From CAYVFC01 sp964450715 (lineage in GTDB: Bacteria; Myxococcota_A; Polyangia; Polyangiales; JAFGIB01): 21,953 bases of DNA. A model generated the notes under the pieces. It was not told the origin of the DNA. It did not search any database and was given only the letters and a program-made list of their open reading frames with translations. Within the stretch, counting starts at the first letter, position 1. Each line of letters opens with the position of its first letter. Location of the stretch: NCBI GenBank assembly GCA_964450715.1, contig CAYVFC010000136.1, positions 1 to 21,953 of the forward strand, given 5' to 3'. A program made the position numbers and the translations under genes. This document shows, in pieces, positions 14,499-21,800 of the stretch.

Positions 14499-15017
14499 TC
14501 ATCCGTCAAGCAGCGTTCGGCCAAGCATTTCGAAGCGCACGCCGGCGCGATCGACGTTATCCAGAACCGTGTCGTCGAGCTCGTCCACCTCGTCCGGTTC
14601 GATACCCAGCTCGGCTGCGGTCGCCCGCCGTACGCGATCCGACAGCAAGGTCGCTACCGCGCGGTAGAAATGGGCGGCGAAGGCGGCGTTCCCGTCCAGG
14701 CCGGCCTGCAGTTTCTCCTTGGAGACAGTGAAGACCACCACGTTGCTGGTCGCGATTACCGTAGCGCTCGGCGGCCGCGCGTCGATGAACGACATCTCGC
14801 CGACGATCTCACCCGCGCCGAGGCTGGCGATGGTGCGTCCGGTCTTCTCGCTCCGTACGATCACCTCCCCCTCGAGGACGATATACAGCGTTTCGATCGG
14901 AACGCCCTCGCGAATCAGCACCGTGCCCGCGGCCAGGCGCTCCCGGCGTCCCTGGGCGGCGAGCCACTCAACGTCAGCATCCGTCAATTGCCCGAAAATA
15001 AAGAGGACCTTTCGCAT
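14499..15017 (-). CDS. Stand-alone cyclic-nucleotide-binding-fold protein
   Basis: A 172-residue protein. Residues about 8-118 form a CRP/PKA-type barrel: RLAAGTVLIREGVPIETLYI, VLEGEVIVRSEKTGRTIASL and GEIVGEMSFIDARPPSATVI. The phosphate-binding cassette normally reads GE(M/L)(S/A) then RSATV or RAATV. Here the residue before SATV is Pro, and the only Arg is two positions earlier, so canonical cAMP/cGMP binding is doubtful. There is no helix-turn-helix after the barrel, only about 50 helical, acidic residues, so it is not a CRP-like transcription factor. Cyclic-nucleotide-fold domains recur in NHLP export clusters, either free or fused to the transporters. A role as sensor or assembly partner of the exporter is inferred. 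GGAGAA about 6 nt before ATG 15017 gives a good ribosome-binding site. Confidence 0.85.
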   Translation of the reverse strand: MRKVLFIFGQLTDADVEWLAAQGRRERLAAGTVLIREGVPIETLYIVLEGEVIVRSEKTGRTIASLGAGEIVGEMSFIDARPPSATVIATSNVVVFTVSKEKLQAGLDGNAAFAAHFYRAVATLLSDRVRRATAAELGIEPDEVDELDDTVLDNVDRAGVRFEMLGRTLLDG

Positions 15018-15044
15018 GGGCGATTCTCCGTGGACTTCCCTGAC

Positions 15045-15161
15045 TCACGATAGCAGAGCAGCTGGACCGGGTATTGAAACCACTTCTAGCTGGATAGATC
15101 TTTTCCGGCCCGAAATCACGGCAATACTGCGGTACGGCTGTGAGCAATTCTTTCTTTTCAT
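15045..15161 (-). CDS. Small basic peptide ORF in the largest intra-cluster gap (38 aa)
   Basis: The 213-bp gap at 15018-15230 is the widest space in the cluster. It contains ATG 15161, reading MKRKNCSQPYRSIAVISGRK then RSIQLEVVSIPGPAALLS, stop TGA at 15045-15047, lying wholly between the neighbouring genes. The peptide has one Cys, a basic N-terminus and a hydrophobic C-terminal end, but no Gly-Gly. The upstream sequence has only a weak AGAG element 3 nt from the ATG. A longer alternative frame starts with GTG 15234, overlapping the preceding stop as GTGA, and runs 86 codons to 14974, but overlaps the next gene. Neither has recognisable family features. The gap may instead hold a promoter for the export half. 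Listed as a candidate only. Confidence 0.2.
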   Translation of the reverse strand: MKRKNCSQPYRSIAVISGRKRSIQLEVVSIPGPAALLS

Positions 15162-15230
15162 TGGCTCTTGAGATCCCCCGCTTCGTTCGAAATGGCGTCG
15201 ATAGCGAAATAGAGCGATGATCCCGGTTCG

Positions 15231-16310
15231 TCACGATCCGGGCGCCGGTTCGTCGATGGTCCGGCTCGGGAACACCGCCAGCCGGCCGTATTGCTCGTTC
15301 ACCTCTTGCAATGTCGCGTTGAGCTTCCTGACTGTATCGTCATCGAACTCGGGGCTGTCTACGCGGACGCAGAACGTCTTCAAGAACTCCGGCCTCTGCC
15401 CCGGCCGCCGTTCGACCACCGTCGCCGGCACCCTGTCCAACCGAGCGATACCGTCGTAACCGAACAGAGAGACATATCCTGGATCGAGACCGTCACACCA
15501 GGGACGCACCAGGCACCGCTCGCAGGCGCCATCGTCGTCGTACTGCCGTGGCCATTGTCCGAGCTCCCGTTCGGTCGAGACGAGATCGAGCCGGCCGCCG
15601 ATGGCGCAGACCGGGGTCTTCTCGACGGTGACGTCCAGTCCCAGCCGCTCGGAAACCGCGATCGCGTCGATCAGGTAGGGCGATACCCGGGACAGCGGCA
15701 CCGCGTGGGGTTGGCACGATTGCACTTCGATCAGATTTCCGAACTTGATGCGCGTTACGCCCCAGCTGCCGACCTGCTCGGAAAACTCCCTCAACCTCTC
15801 GAAGTTCCTTTCCAGGATGACGATATTGACCTGAACCGGAAAGCCGCGCGCAACCGCGTTGGCGATCCCTCGCCGGGTCTCCCGGTAACTGCCCCGAACA
15901 TTGGTGTAGCCATCGTGCACTCCGGCCGAGTCCCCGTATACGCTGGTCCTCAGGTAGATCTGGTCGCTGCCGAACTCTGCCAGCCGGTCGATGAAGGCGT
16001 CGTCCGCGAGCTTGCGGCCGTTGGTGGCCATCGAGCATTGGTGCCCGCGGTCTCGAGCGGCGCGGACCAGATCGATGAACCGGGGATGGATGGTCGGCTC
16101 ACCGCCGAAGAACTCGACGCGCGCCCCTGCCGCCTGGCGAGCGATGACGCGCAGCGCCTGATCGGTATCCACCGTGTCCGCGGCGCCGATCTCGTCCCGT
16201 GTCATGCAGAAGATACAGCGCTGGTTGCACCGGCTCATCAGGCGTATGACCAGCAGGCCCGGGAACTCCAGAAAGGCTCCATCAGAGGATATGCGTGGCA
16301 AATAGGGCAT
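15231..16310 (-). CDS. Radical SAM enzyme with SPASM/twitch-like C-terminal cysteines
   Basis: A 359-residue protein from ATG 16310. The radical SAM cluster is CNQRCIFC (Cys28, Cys32, Cys35). VEFFGGEPTIHPRF (about 65-78) is the SAM-binding GGEP motif, and MATNGRKL and RIKFGNLIEVQS follow the core barrel. The C-terminal region has CAIGG (Cys235) and ACERCLVRPWCDG (Cys263, Cys266, Cys272), spaced like an auxiliary iron-sulfur cluster of the SPASM/twitch group, which includes many peptide-modifying enzymes. The last 70 residues are charged and may bind a partner. The reaction is unknown; peptide cross-linking, epimerisation or cleavage are the usual choices of such enzymes. A TTG at 16370 would extend it by 20 residues into the previous gene; ATG 16310 has GAGG close upstream. 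It follows the PDZ-bearing radical SAM gene after 25 nt. Confidence 0.88.
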   Translation of the reverse strand: MPYLPRISSDGAFLEFPGLLVIRLMSRCNQRCIFCMTRDEIGAADTVDTDQALRVIARQAAGARVEFFGGEPTIHPRFIDLVRAARDRGHQCSMATNGRKLADDAFIDRLAEFGSDQIYLRTSVYGDSAGVHDGYTNVRGSYRETRRGIANAVARGFPVQVNIVILERNFERLREFSEQVGSWGVTRIKFGNLIEVQSCQPHAVPLSRVSPYLIDAIAVSERLGLDVTVEKTPVCAIGGRLDLVSTERELGQWPRQYDDDGACERCLVRPWCDGLDPGYVSLFGYDGIARLDRVPATVVERRPGQRPEFLKTFCVRVDSPEFDDDTVRKLNATLQEVNEQYGRLAVFPSRTIDEPAPGS

Positions 16311-16335
16311 CCGCCTCGTGTCTTGATTGTTATGA

Positions 16336-17904
16336 CTAGTCGTCGCGACCGTAGACGAAGTGCCAGTCAATTAGCTCCACGTCAATGCCGAATTCAAGCA
16401 CCAAACGGCGTACCGATTCACCGTCCGGATCGGTTCCCCAGGCACTGCCGAAGCCACAGGGAATCAAGATCAGGTCGATATCCGGGTCGGTCTGTAGACG
16501 CCGCCGGATCGTCCTCGCGTAGTCCTCTACGAACCGTCCCTCCAGCAGGGTAAAGTTGCCTCCCAGTCGGCTGGTTTCCAGTGGTTCGACCAGAAGCGTC
16601 ATCCGCTTTCGCGCCTCGACGAACTCCGGGATCTTCCGGGTCAACATCTCGAAGACCGGCGCGACCAGCGGGGAGCTGAACAGCAGCACCTTCTTCGCCC
16701 GGTGTCGATCGATTGCACCGAATACATCGACCAGATGTTTGAGGCGAAAGTCGTCGGTGTGAAAGACGCCGTAGGCATTGCCGCGGTAGGGCAAGTCGGG
16801 GTCGTAGGGGTAGTCGGCCTGCGTCTGTGGCTGAAGGCGAAACTGCAGCTTCCGGCCCCGGCGGTTGACCTCCAGCACGACCCCGCACGCCGACTGCTGG
16901 GCGTGGAGCAGGATCGCGCGCGATTCATTACGGGTCAGAACCCTCTGACCGTTGATGGCCTCGACCACGTCGTTGGCCTGCACCCCGGCGCGGTATGCCG
17001 GCGAGTTGAGAATGACGCCGTCGATCCGGGCAACGATCGGAGTCGTGGAATATACGGTCGGTTCCACAAAGAGCGGTACGCGACAGCCTAGCGTCCGGCA
17101 AAACCCGGATACCCGTGCCCAGTGCTCTTCCCAGTCGACGTCGGGCTTCTCGCGAACCCATCGATGAACCAGCGGTAGACGGATCCGTATGGCGTAGGCC
17201 TCGTGCTGTTCCAGAAAACGCACGGTTTCCTCGATCGCCTCCAGCGACAGCGTCGGCCATGCCACCAGGCCGCCAACGAATGCAATCCCGTGGCGGCGGA
17301 GCCGCTCCGGCGCCTCGAGCGCGGTTTGCGTACGGCGTCCGAGCCCCATCAGCTCGCGATGCAGTCCCTCGTCCGCGACGTTCAGCGATAGCTTAATCAG
17401 CAGGGGTTTGAGTCGGGCGAGTTGCTCTACCGTCGCGTCGTCGAGGCAGGAGCCGTTGGTGGTGATACAGAACAGGTTCTTCTCGTCGCGCTGCCGCGCC
17501 GCCTGTAGAATGGCGACGGCCCGTGGATGCAGAAAGGTCTCCATCTCGGGGCGGTTCGACGGAAAGAGGCAGGCGCCGGTTTGCGGCGAGTAGTGGCGCA
17601 AACGGGTGTACGCCTCGCTTTCGTCCATGAATGACGTGTCCCGTACAAACGGCACATTCTGCTCGAAGCAGAATGCGCAGCGGCTGTTGCATCGTCCCGA
17701 AATCGGCAGGATAGCGTCCAGTGCGCTCGCGGCCTGGTTGTCGCACCACTGCGAAAGCTCGCGCAGTCGAAACCCGTCGACCTCCACCGGCTGGCCGTCT
17801 TTCTCGAGCTCGACCAGTGACAGCAACCTGCGGATCTCACGCGCAAGGTACCGAATACGCGGTTCGATGACCGCCAACGACTCTGGATCCATCACTGCTG
17901 GCAT
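16336..17904 (-). CDS. Radical SAM - PDZ - DUF512-like protein
   Basis: A 522-residue protein. ATG 17904 is chosen because AGGGAG (minus-strand copy of 17913-17918) lies 8 nt upstream. Residues about 63-275 are a radical SAM core with CNSRCAFC (Cys72, Cys76, Cys79), FCITTNGSCLD and LLIKLSLNVADEG; the GGEP position is occupied by PSNRPEMETFLHP. Residues about 284-357 are a PDZ domain (VARIDGVILNSPAYRAGVQA, NDVVEAINGQRVLTRNESRA). Residues about 370-520 recall DUF512: KVLLFSSPLVAPVFE, LGGNFTLLEGRFVEDYAR and DLILIPCGFGS with DPDGES. Established knowledge: DUF512-containing radical SAM proteins usually carry PDZ at the N-terminus; here PDZ sits between the two other domains. The job in a RiPP cluster is unknown. 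It follows the second B12-type radical SAM gene after a 147-bp gap that has no supported gene. Confidence 0.8.
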   Translation of the reverse strand: MPAVMDPESLAVIEPRIRYLAREIRRLLSLVELEKDGQPVEVDGFRLRELSQWCDNQAASALDAILPISGRCNSRCAFCFEQNVPFVRDTSFMDESEAYTRLRHYSPQTGACLFPSNRPEMETFLHPRAVAILQAARQRDEKNLFCITTNGSCLDDATVEQLARLKPLLIKLSLNVADEGLHRELMGLGRRTQTALEAPERLRRHGIAFVGGLVAWPTLSLEAIEETVRFLEQHEAYAIRIRLPLVHRWVREKPDVDWEEHWARVSGFCRTLGCRVPLFVEPTVYSTTPIVARIDGVILNSPAYRAGVQANDVVEAINGQRVLTRNESRAILLHAQQSACGVVLEVNRRGRKLQFRLQPQTQADYPYDPDLPYRGNAYGVFHTDDFRLKHLVDVFGAIDRHRAKKVLLFSSPLVAPVFEMLTRKIPEFVEARKRMTLLVEPLETSRLGGNFTLLEGRFVEDYARTIRRRLQTDPDIDLILIPCGFGSAWGTDPDGESVRRLVLEFGIDVELIDWHFVYGRDD

Positions 17905-18051
17905 CAGCAAGACTCCCTGGACTACCGAAACGACGCGAATCGCCAACGTCACGGTAATGCGGCGAGTTGACAACCTTTACCATTTTTACTGGATAATGAC
18001 GGTGACGTGGGAATGCCCCCTCGCTTCGCTCGAGCCCTCAACGATAACCGT

Positions 18052-19533
18052 TCAGGTAACCTGGGTGATTAACTGCTGTAGCCCTCGTGCGTCAAGTGGC
18101 ACGCGATCGCAGGACCAAGCGTTGGCGCGGCCCGAGACAGCCGCGGGATAGCTCTCCGCTATCGCTTCGGGCTTCCACGTCTGACTCGCATTCATGGCGA
18201 AGTACACTTCGTCGGTGATCAGGCTTCGATACCGCTCCATCACGCGCGTTCCCGGGTTTGGCCACAGCAGCTCCCACTGTACGTGGGTCTGAACCCGGCC
18301 TTCCGAAAGGGCAAGCCATCGCTGCATGTCCGAGAGCAGGTGGTGCAACGAGGTGACCGTCTCAACCGGGCTGAGGATATAGGATATCGTCAGCCGTAAC
18401 GGCAGGTCGTTCTGTTTCCACTTTCGTATGAACCGCTCCAGCCCGACCGCTTCTTCTTCGACCATCGCCTCGGTGCGCAACCGACCCCGGTATCTCCTGC
18501 CGATGAACGAAAGCCCTGGCTCTCCGATGGCTTCGCGGCCGACGAATATTCGCCGGATATTGTACCGCGCGGTTTCCTCCAGCACGCGGTCGGGATCGGC
18601 GAACGCCCTCGGGTCGTAGTAGCAGTGGACAAGGGGCGCGAAACCGAGAACCGACCGGACCTCCTGCAGGCAAGCAGCGGTATGCCGAGCGTTGGACCCG
18701 GAAAAGGGGTTGGGGTCGAGCAGCTTGAGATAGGCGAAGCGCCGGCGGATGTCGGTACCGGCCGCCAGCTGCCGGAATGCCTCTCCGATCTGCGGCGCGG
18801 TAAAGCGGTGCTTCTCGCCCAGGCGGCAGTAGTCGCAACCATTGGAGCAACCGGTCGAGAACATGGCCGTAACATCGATACCGTGAGGTTTCTCGGTAAC
18901 GATGAGTGGCGGTCGAGTTAGCTCTACCACTTCGGATCTTCCACTGCCTCGAATTGCGTTGCCGTCGCGGACGTAATACCCCGTTGGCAGGCGCTCGATG
19001 CGGTATTGTCGCGGCTCCGAGCCGTTGGCCTGCAGAGCGCGTACCAGCTCGACCAGCGCGGAAAGACCGCCGTACACCACCCCGTCGTACGGGCATCCGG
19101 CACCGTCATCGCGCCTCCACCGCAAGGTGGCCTCGATGGAGTCCCGGCTCCCCTCGCCTCGCCGGGCGTCGGGATCGCGAACGAAAAAAGGACCGCCGGC
19201 AATGATCAGCAACGGGATACCGAGCGCCTCGCACTGCTCGCGAACGTGATGCATCAGGATCATGGCGTTCAGCGCGGTCGATGCCCAGTTCGTCACTCCG
19301 ATCACGTTCAAACAGTCGGGCCGGCAGCAACGCATCACTCGGGCCATCATCTCGGCAAAGGCTTCCGGGGCAGTTCGGGAATCAAAGGGCTGGCGAATCG
19401 GTAGATCGCATTCGATGCCCTGTGCTTGCAGCGTGTTCCGGGCCAGTGCGCCGACGTAGGTCGGCCCATCCACGAGAAACCTTCCGTCTCGGACCACTAT
19501 CAAGGGATTGATGAACATCACCTGAAGCTTCAT
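18052..19533 (-). CDS. Radical SAM protein with B12-binding-like N-terminal domain
   Basis: A 493-residue protein. Residues 1-200 look like a divergent cobalamin-binding Rossmann domain: MKLQVMFINPLIVV, DGPTYVGALARNTLQAQGIE, VIGVTNWASTALNAMILMHH and IPLLIIAGGPFFVRD, without a DxHxxG His ligand. The radical SAM cluster is STGCSNGCDYCRLGEKHRF (Cys229, Cys233, Cys236). Later elements YLKLLDPNPFSGSNARHTA, RRIFVGREAIGEPG and LTISYILSPVETV match the elongator-like barrel of class B (B12-type) enzymes, and a C-terminal helical segment follows. A methyl transfer or other B12-dependent change of the precursor is inferred. ATG 19533 is used because it begins the Rossmann strand 8 nt after the upstream stop with AGGG just ahead; a longer frame to 19617 would overlap the previous gene. 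I do not recognise a named subfamily. Confidence 0.82.
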   Translation of the reverse strand: MKLQVMFINPLIVVRDGRFLVDGPTYVGALARNTLQAQGIECDLPIRQPFDSRTAPEAFAEMMARVMRCCRPDCLNVIGVTNWASTALNAMILMHHVREQCEALGIPLLIIAGGPFFVRDPDARRGEGSRDSIEATLRWRRDDGAGCPYDGVVYGGLSALVELVRALQANGSEPRQYRIERLPTGYYVRDGNAIRGSGRSEVVELTRPPLIVTEKPHGIDVTAMFSTGCSNGCDYCRLGEKHRFTAPQIGEAFRQLAAGTDIRRRFAYLKLLDPNPFSGSNARHTAACLQEVRSVLGFAPLVHCYYDPRAFADPDRVLEETARYNIRRIFVGREAIGEPGLSFIGRRYRGRLRTEAMVEEEAVGLERFIRKWKQNDLPLRLTISYILSPVETVTSLHHLLSDMQRWLALSEGRVQTHVQWELLWPNPGTRVMERYRSLITDEVYFAMNASQTWKPEAIAESYPAAVSGRANAWSCDRVPLDARGLQQLITQVT

Positions 19534-19541
19534 TTCCCTGG

Positions 19542-21443
19542 TCACCAGTTGGGATTGGCCGGAATTGCCAGGCTCAGGTACCTGCCGTTCTCTTCTACCA
19601 TCAAGCCCAGGCGGCAAAACTCGTCCATGATCGCCTTCACCCCCTCCTCGGAAGGGATCGACGCGCCACCCCCGGTCGCCAGGGACGACTGCACCTGCGA
19701 GGGTCCCCGCATCGTCTCGTCGCAGGCGGCGTAAATGGAACCGAACGGTTCGCCGAAACGATGGGTTCCGCGCGGCCAGCCGTCACGGCTGTCCTCGATG
19801 ATGAGAACGCCCGGCGTGCGCCGGTAGAACAGCGTATCGGGTGCGCCGGAAAACCAGCGCTGCCGCCACCGTTCGATCCACTCGATGGTTTGCCGGTGCA
19901 CGTCTGCCGCCACCGTGTCGTCCATCTCGCAGTCGAAGAAAAACGCGACCCGGTCGATGTCCAGCGAAGGTGGATATACGTAGCGGTACGACCGTTGCGG
20001 CCTCAGGTTACGAATCGGATAGCGCTGGTGATCGGTGAAAAGCGGCGAGAAGCGCTCGACCCAGACCGGACCGACGGTACCGGGCGGCTCGAGATGGCTG
20101 ATGCGCTTGACGACCTCCAGTTCCTGCCGGTAGTCCTGCTCCGTCTCTCCCGGTACGCCCCAGAGCAGGTTCCAGGCCGCCTGCACCTTGTAGTAGCGAG
20201 CCCACTTGAGGTAGCGCAGGTTGTGGAGCACGGTCGCGCCCTTGTTCATCAGACGGAGCACGTTGCTGCTCAGGCTCTCGACGCCGGGCTGTATGGTCCG
20301 GGCGCCTCCTCGGTACAGGGTGTGAATCTGACGACGCGTGAGGTTGGACTTGGTTTCGTAGTAGAACTCGAAATCGATCTTCCTATCCCTCACCTCGGCG
20401 AAAAAGCGCTCCACCATGCGCATGTCCATGATGCTATCGGTCGCCGAGAAGGAGGTGATACCGTATCGCTGAGCGAGCACGGCCAGCTCCTGCAGGAGTC
20501 TTTCCGGGCTCTTGCTTCGATAGGCTATACCAAGGGTATTGAATCCGCAGAACGTACACTGGTGCTTCTGTCCCCACCAGCAGCCTCGCGACCCCTCGAA
20601 GGGAAGGAACCATCCACAGTCGCTTCGCCGGGTCAGGCCGAGCCGCCCGGCTCGCTCGAAGAACTCATCGTGGTTGGCGGTGGGAAGCGTATCGAGATCC
20701 CGCGTCAGCTCTGCCCTACCGGTGGACCGGATGCCATCCGCAGTCCGCATCAGCAGGCCGGCAACCTCGTCGGGCGGCGAGTGCGACGCCAAGCCGCGCA
20801 GCAGCGCGGGAAAAGAGACATCCGCGTCGCCCACCGCTACGTAGTCTATGAAGGGAAAGCAACGGATGAACTCCTCGCCGGCTTCCCCTTCCAGGTTGGC
20901 GCCGCCGAAGACGATTACCACCTCCGGCCAGCGTTCCTTGATACGGCGGGCCAACGCCAGCGACGCTACCTGTTGCTGGAAGGTCGAGGTGAATCCCACC
21001 ACGCGGTACTGCCCCCAGTCCGTGGAGGCAATGCAGTCGTCTACGAATCGCGGAACAATCTCGTGCCGTAGCCGGGTGAGTAGAGAAGTGTCCCAGCCAA
21101 ACCGTCTGGCGAATTCGATCACGCCGGGACACTCGGCGAGATAATCGGCATCCGCCGAGCTCGACTCCCCCTCGAAGGCCGCGACGCTGAAGAGCCATTC
21201 GCAAAGCTGATCATGGTGGGTGCGGCACAGCGCGTCGTATACGCCGCGGTCGAGCCGGGCCGCCAGGTCGAGATTCAGGTGATAACAGTCGGTGGAAAAT
21301 CCGGCGCGCTCGGCAATCGCCTGCAATAGACCGATCGCAGCCGACGGCCCTCCGATGAGGTGAAACGGCATGCAGACCAGCGCTACGCGAAAGGCAGAAT
21401 CCTCCCCGGGACCGGTGGCGGCGTTGGAAGGTTCGCTGGTCAC
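19542..21443 (-). CDS. RiPP maturation radical SAM C-methyltransferase (B12-dependent type)
   Basis: A 633-residue protein. Residues about 18-215 are a B12-binding-type domain: FRVALVCMPFHLIGGPSAAI, YHLNLDLAARL, VVGFTSTFQQQVASLALARR and IVFGGANLEGEAGEEF. The radical SAM cluster is the unusual GCWWGQKHQCTFCG (Cys288, Cys296, Cys299; Cx7Cx2C), followed by DSIMDMRMV, YYETKSNLTRRQI, GARTIQPGVESLSSNVLRLM and LLWGVPGETEQDY. This combination is the signature of the family once called RiPP maturation radical SAM protein 1, found beside NHLP/Nif11-type precursors and the same export genes. It probably methylates unactivated carbons of the precursor. A C-terminal domain (about 590-633, GVKAIMDEFCRLGLMVEENG) resembles a winged helix and may contact the leader. 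GTG 21443 overlaps the TGA of the 116-aa gene (GTGA), so the two are translationally coupled. Confidence 0.93.
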   Translation of the reverse strand: MTSEPSNAATGPGEDSAFRVALVCMPFHLIGGPSAAIGLLQAIAERAGFSTDCYHLNLDLAARLDRGVYDALCRTHHDQLCEWLFSVAAFEGESSSADADYLAECPGVIEFARRFGWDTSLLTRLRHEIVPRFVDDCIASTDWGQYRVVGFTSTFQQQVASLALARRIKERWPEVVIVFGGANLEGEAGEEFIRCFPFIDYVAVGDADVSFPALLRGLASHSPPDEVAGLLMRTADGIRSTGRAELTRDLDTLPTANHDEFFERAGRLGLTRRSDCGWFLPFEGSRGCWWGQKHQCTFCGFNTLGIAYRSKSPERLLQELAVLAQRYGITSFSATDSIMDMRMVERFFAEVRDRKIDFEFYYETKSNLTRRQIHTLYRGGARTIQPGVESLSSNVLRLMNKGATVLHNLRYLKWARYYKVQAAWNLLWGVPGETEQDYRQELEVVKRISHLEPPGTVGPVWVERFSPLFTDHQRYPIRNLRPQRSYRYVYPPSLDIDRVAFFFDCEMDDTVAADVHRQTIEWIERWRQRWFSGAPDTLFYRRTPGVLIIEDSRDGWPRGTHRFGEPFGSIYAACDETMRGPSQVQSSLATGGGASIPSEEGVKAIMDEFCRLGLMVEENGRYLSLAIPANPNW

Positions 21444-21790
21444 GCCTTACCGTTTTCGTCTTCGCGTAAAATCCGGATCTGCTTTTCCGGTCGGTTAATA
21501 AACGCAAAGGAATCGACGCATACGGGCTCGCCTTTGAAATAAAAACGGACAATCCCCAGCAGGTCCATCACGGTCTCGCGATAGAATTGCTCCAGGTCCG
21601 CCGGTGACCGATCGGCCGGTGGAAGCGCTACCCGGAACACCGTATCGGTTTCGTTCTCCGTCGGCTTTCCCGCGCCGGCCGATCCTTCGTGGTCCGATGG
21701 CTCGCGCGACAACCGAACCGCGTCGGTGTCTTCCCCCCCTTTGCGGGCTGACGTCATATGCGGCTTCTTGGAGGGGCGAAACGGTTTCAA
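21440..21790 (-). CDS. Unknown 116-aa protein, first gene of the RiPP operon (candidate precursor or partner)
   Basis: A 116-residue protein starting with TTG 21790, supported by AGGAG 5 nt upstream (minus-strand copy of 21796-21800). An ATG at 21757 would remove 11 residues but has no ribosome-binding site. The first 50 residues are polar and disordered-looking (ARKGGEDTDAVRLSREPSDH). The second half is a compact domain: ADLEQFYRETVMDLLGIVRF, YFKGEPVCVDSFAFINRPEK and QIRILREDENGKA, with one Cys (about 91). It does not resemble NHLP or Nif11 leaders; the only Gly-Gly is at residues 18-19. I do not recognise the family. Its TGA overlaps the GTG of the radical SAM C-methyltransferase, so it is made together with it. 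It could be the precursor, a recognition or delivery protein for it, or a small subunit of the maturase. Confidence 0.72.
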   Translation of the reverse strand: MKPFRPSKKPHMTSARKGGEDTDAVRLSREPSDHEGSAGAGKPTENETDTVFRVALPPADRSPADLEQFYRETVMDLLGIVRFYFKGEPVCVDSFAFINRPEKQIRILREDENGKA

Positions 21791-21795
21791 ACTTT

Positions 21796-21800
21796 CTCCT
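21796..21800 (-). promoter_or_regulatory. Ribosome-binding site deciding a TTG start
   Basis: Minus-strand AGGAG 5 nt before TTG 21790. It favours the 116-residue form of the first operon gene over the ATG 33 nt further in. The remaining upstream DNA (21801-21953) should hold the operon promoter or the end of a preceding gene, but I could not identify a convincing -35/-10 pair or coding frame in it. Confidence 0.55.

Noticed and set aside
15291..16553. 420-codon plus-strand open frame opposite the SPASM-like radical SAM gene.
   Set aside because: Spans two minus-strand genes and their junction and shows no protein-family motif.
17837..17983. 48-codon minus-strand ORF (ATG 17983) with DGSRVVGG followed by HRTAYSVPCA, superficially like a Gly-Gly leader precursor.
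   Set aside because: No ribosome-binding sequence, about half of it overlaps the start of the radical SAM-PDZ gene in another frame, and the leader lacks the usual hydrophobic/acidic pattern. Kept only as a note for anyone hunting the precursor.
18000..18051. CTCGAGCGAAGCGAG-type self-complementary stretch after the second B12-type radical SAM gene as a terminator.
   Set aside because: Pairing is only about 4 bp and no T run follows; not a credible terminator.
19761..21071. 436-codon plus-strand open frame opposite the radical SAM C-methyltransferase.
   Set aside because: The minus strand carries clear radical SAM and B12-domain motifs; no family features on the plus strand.
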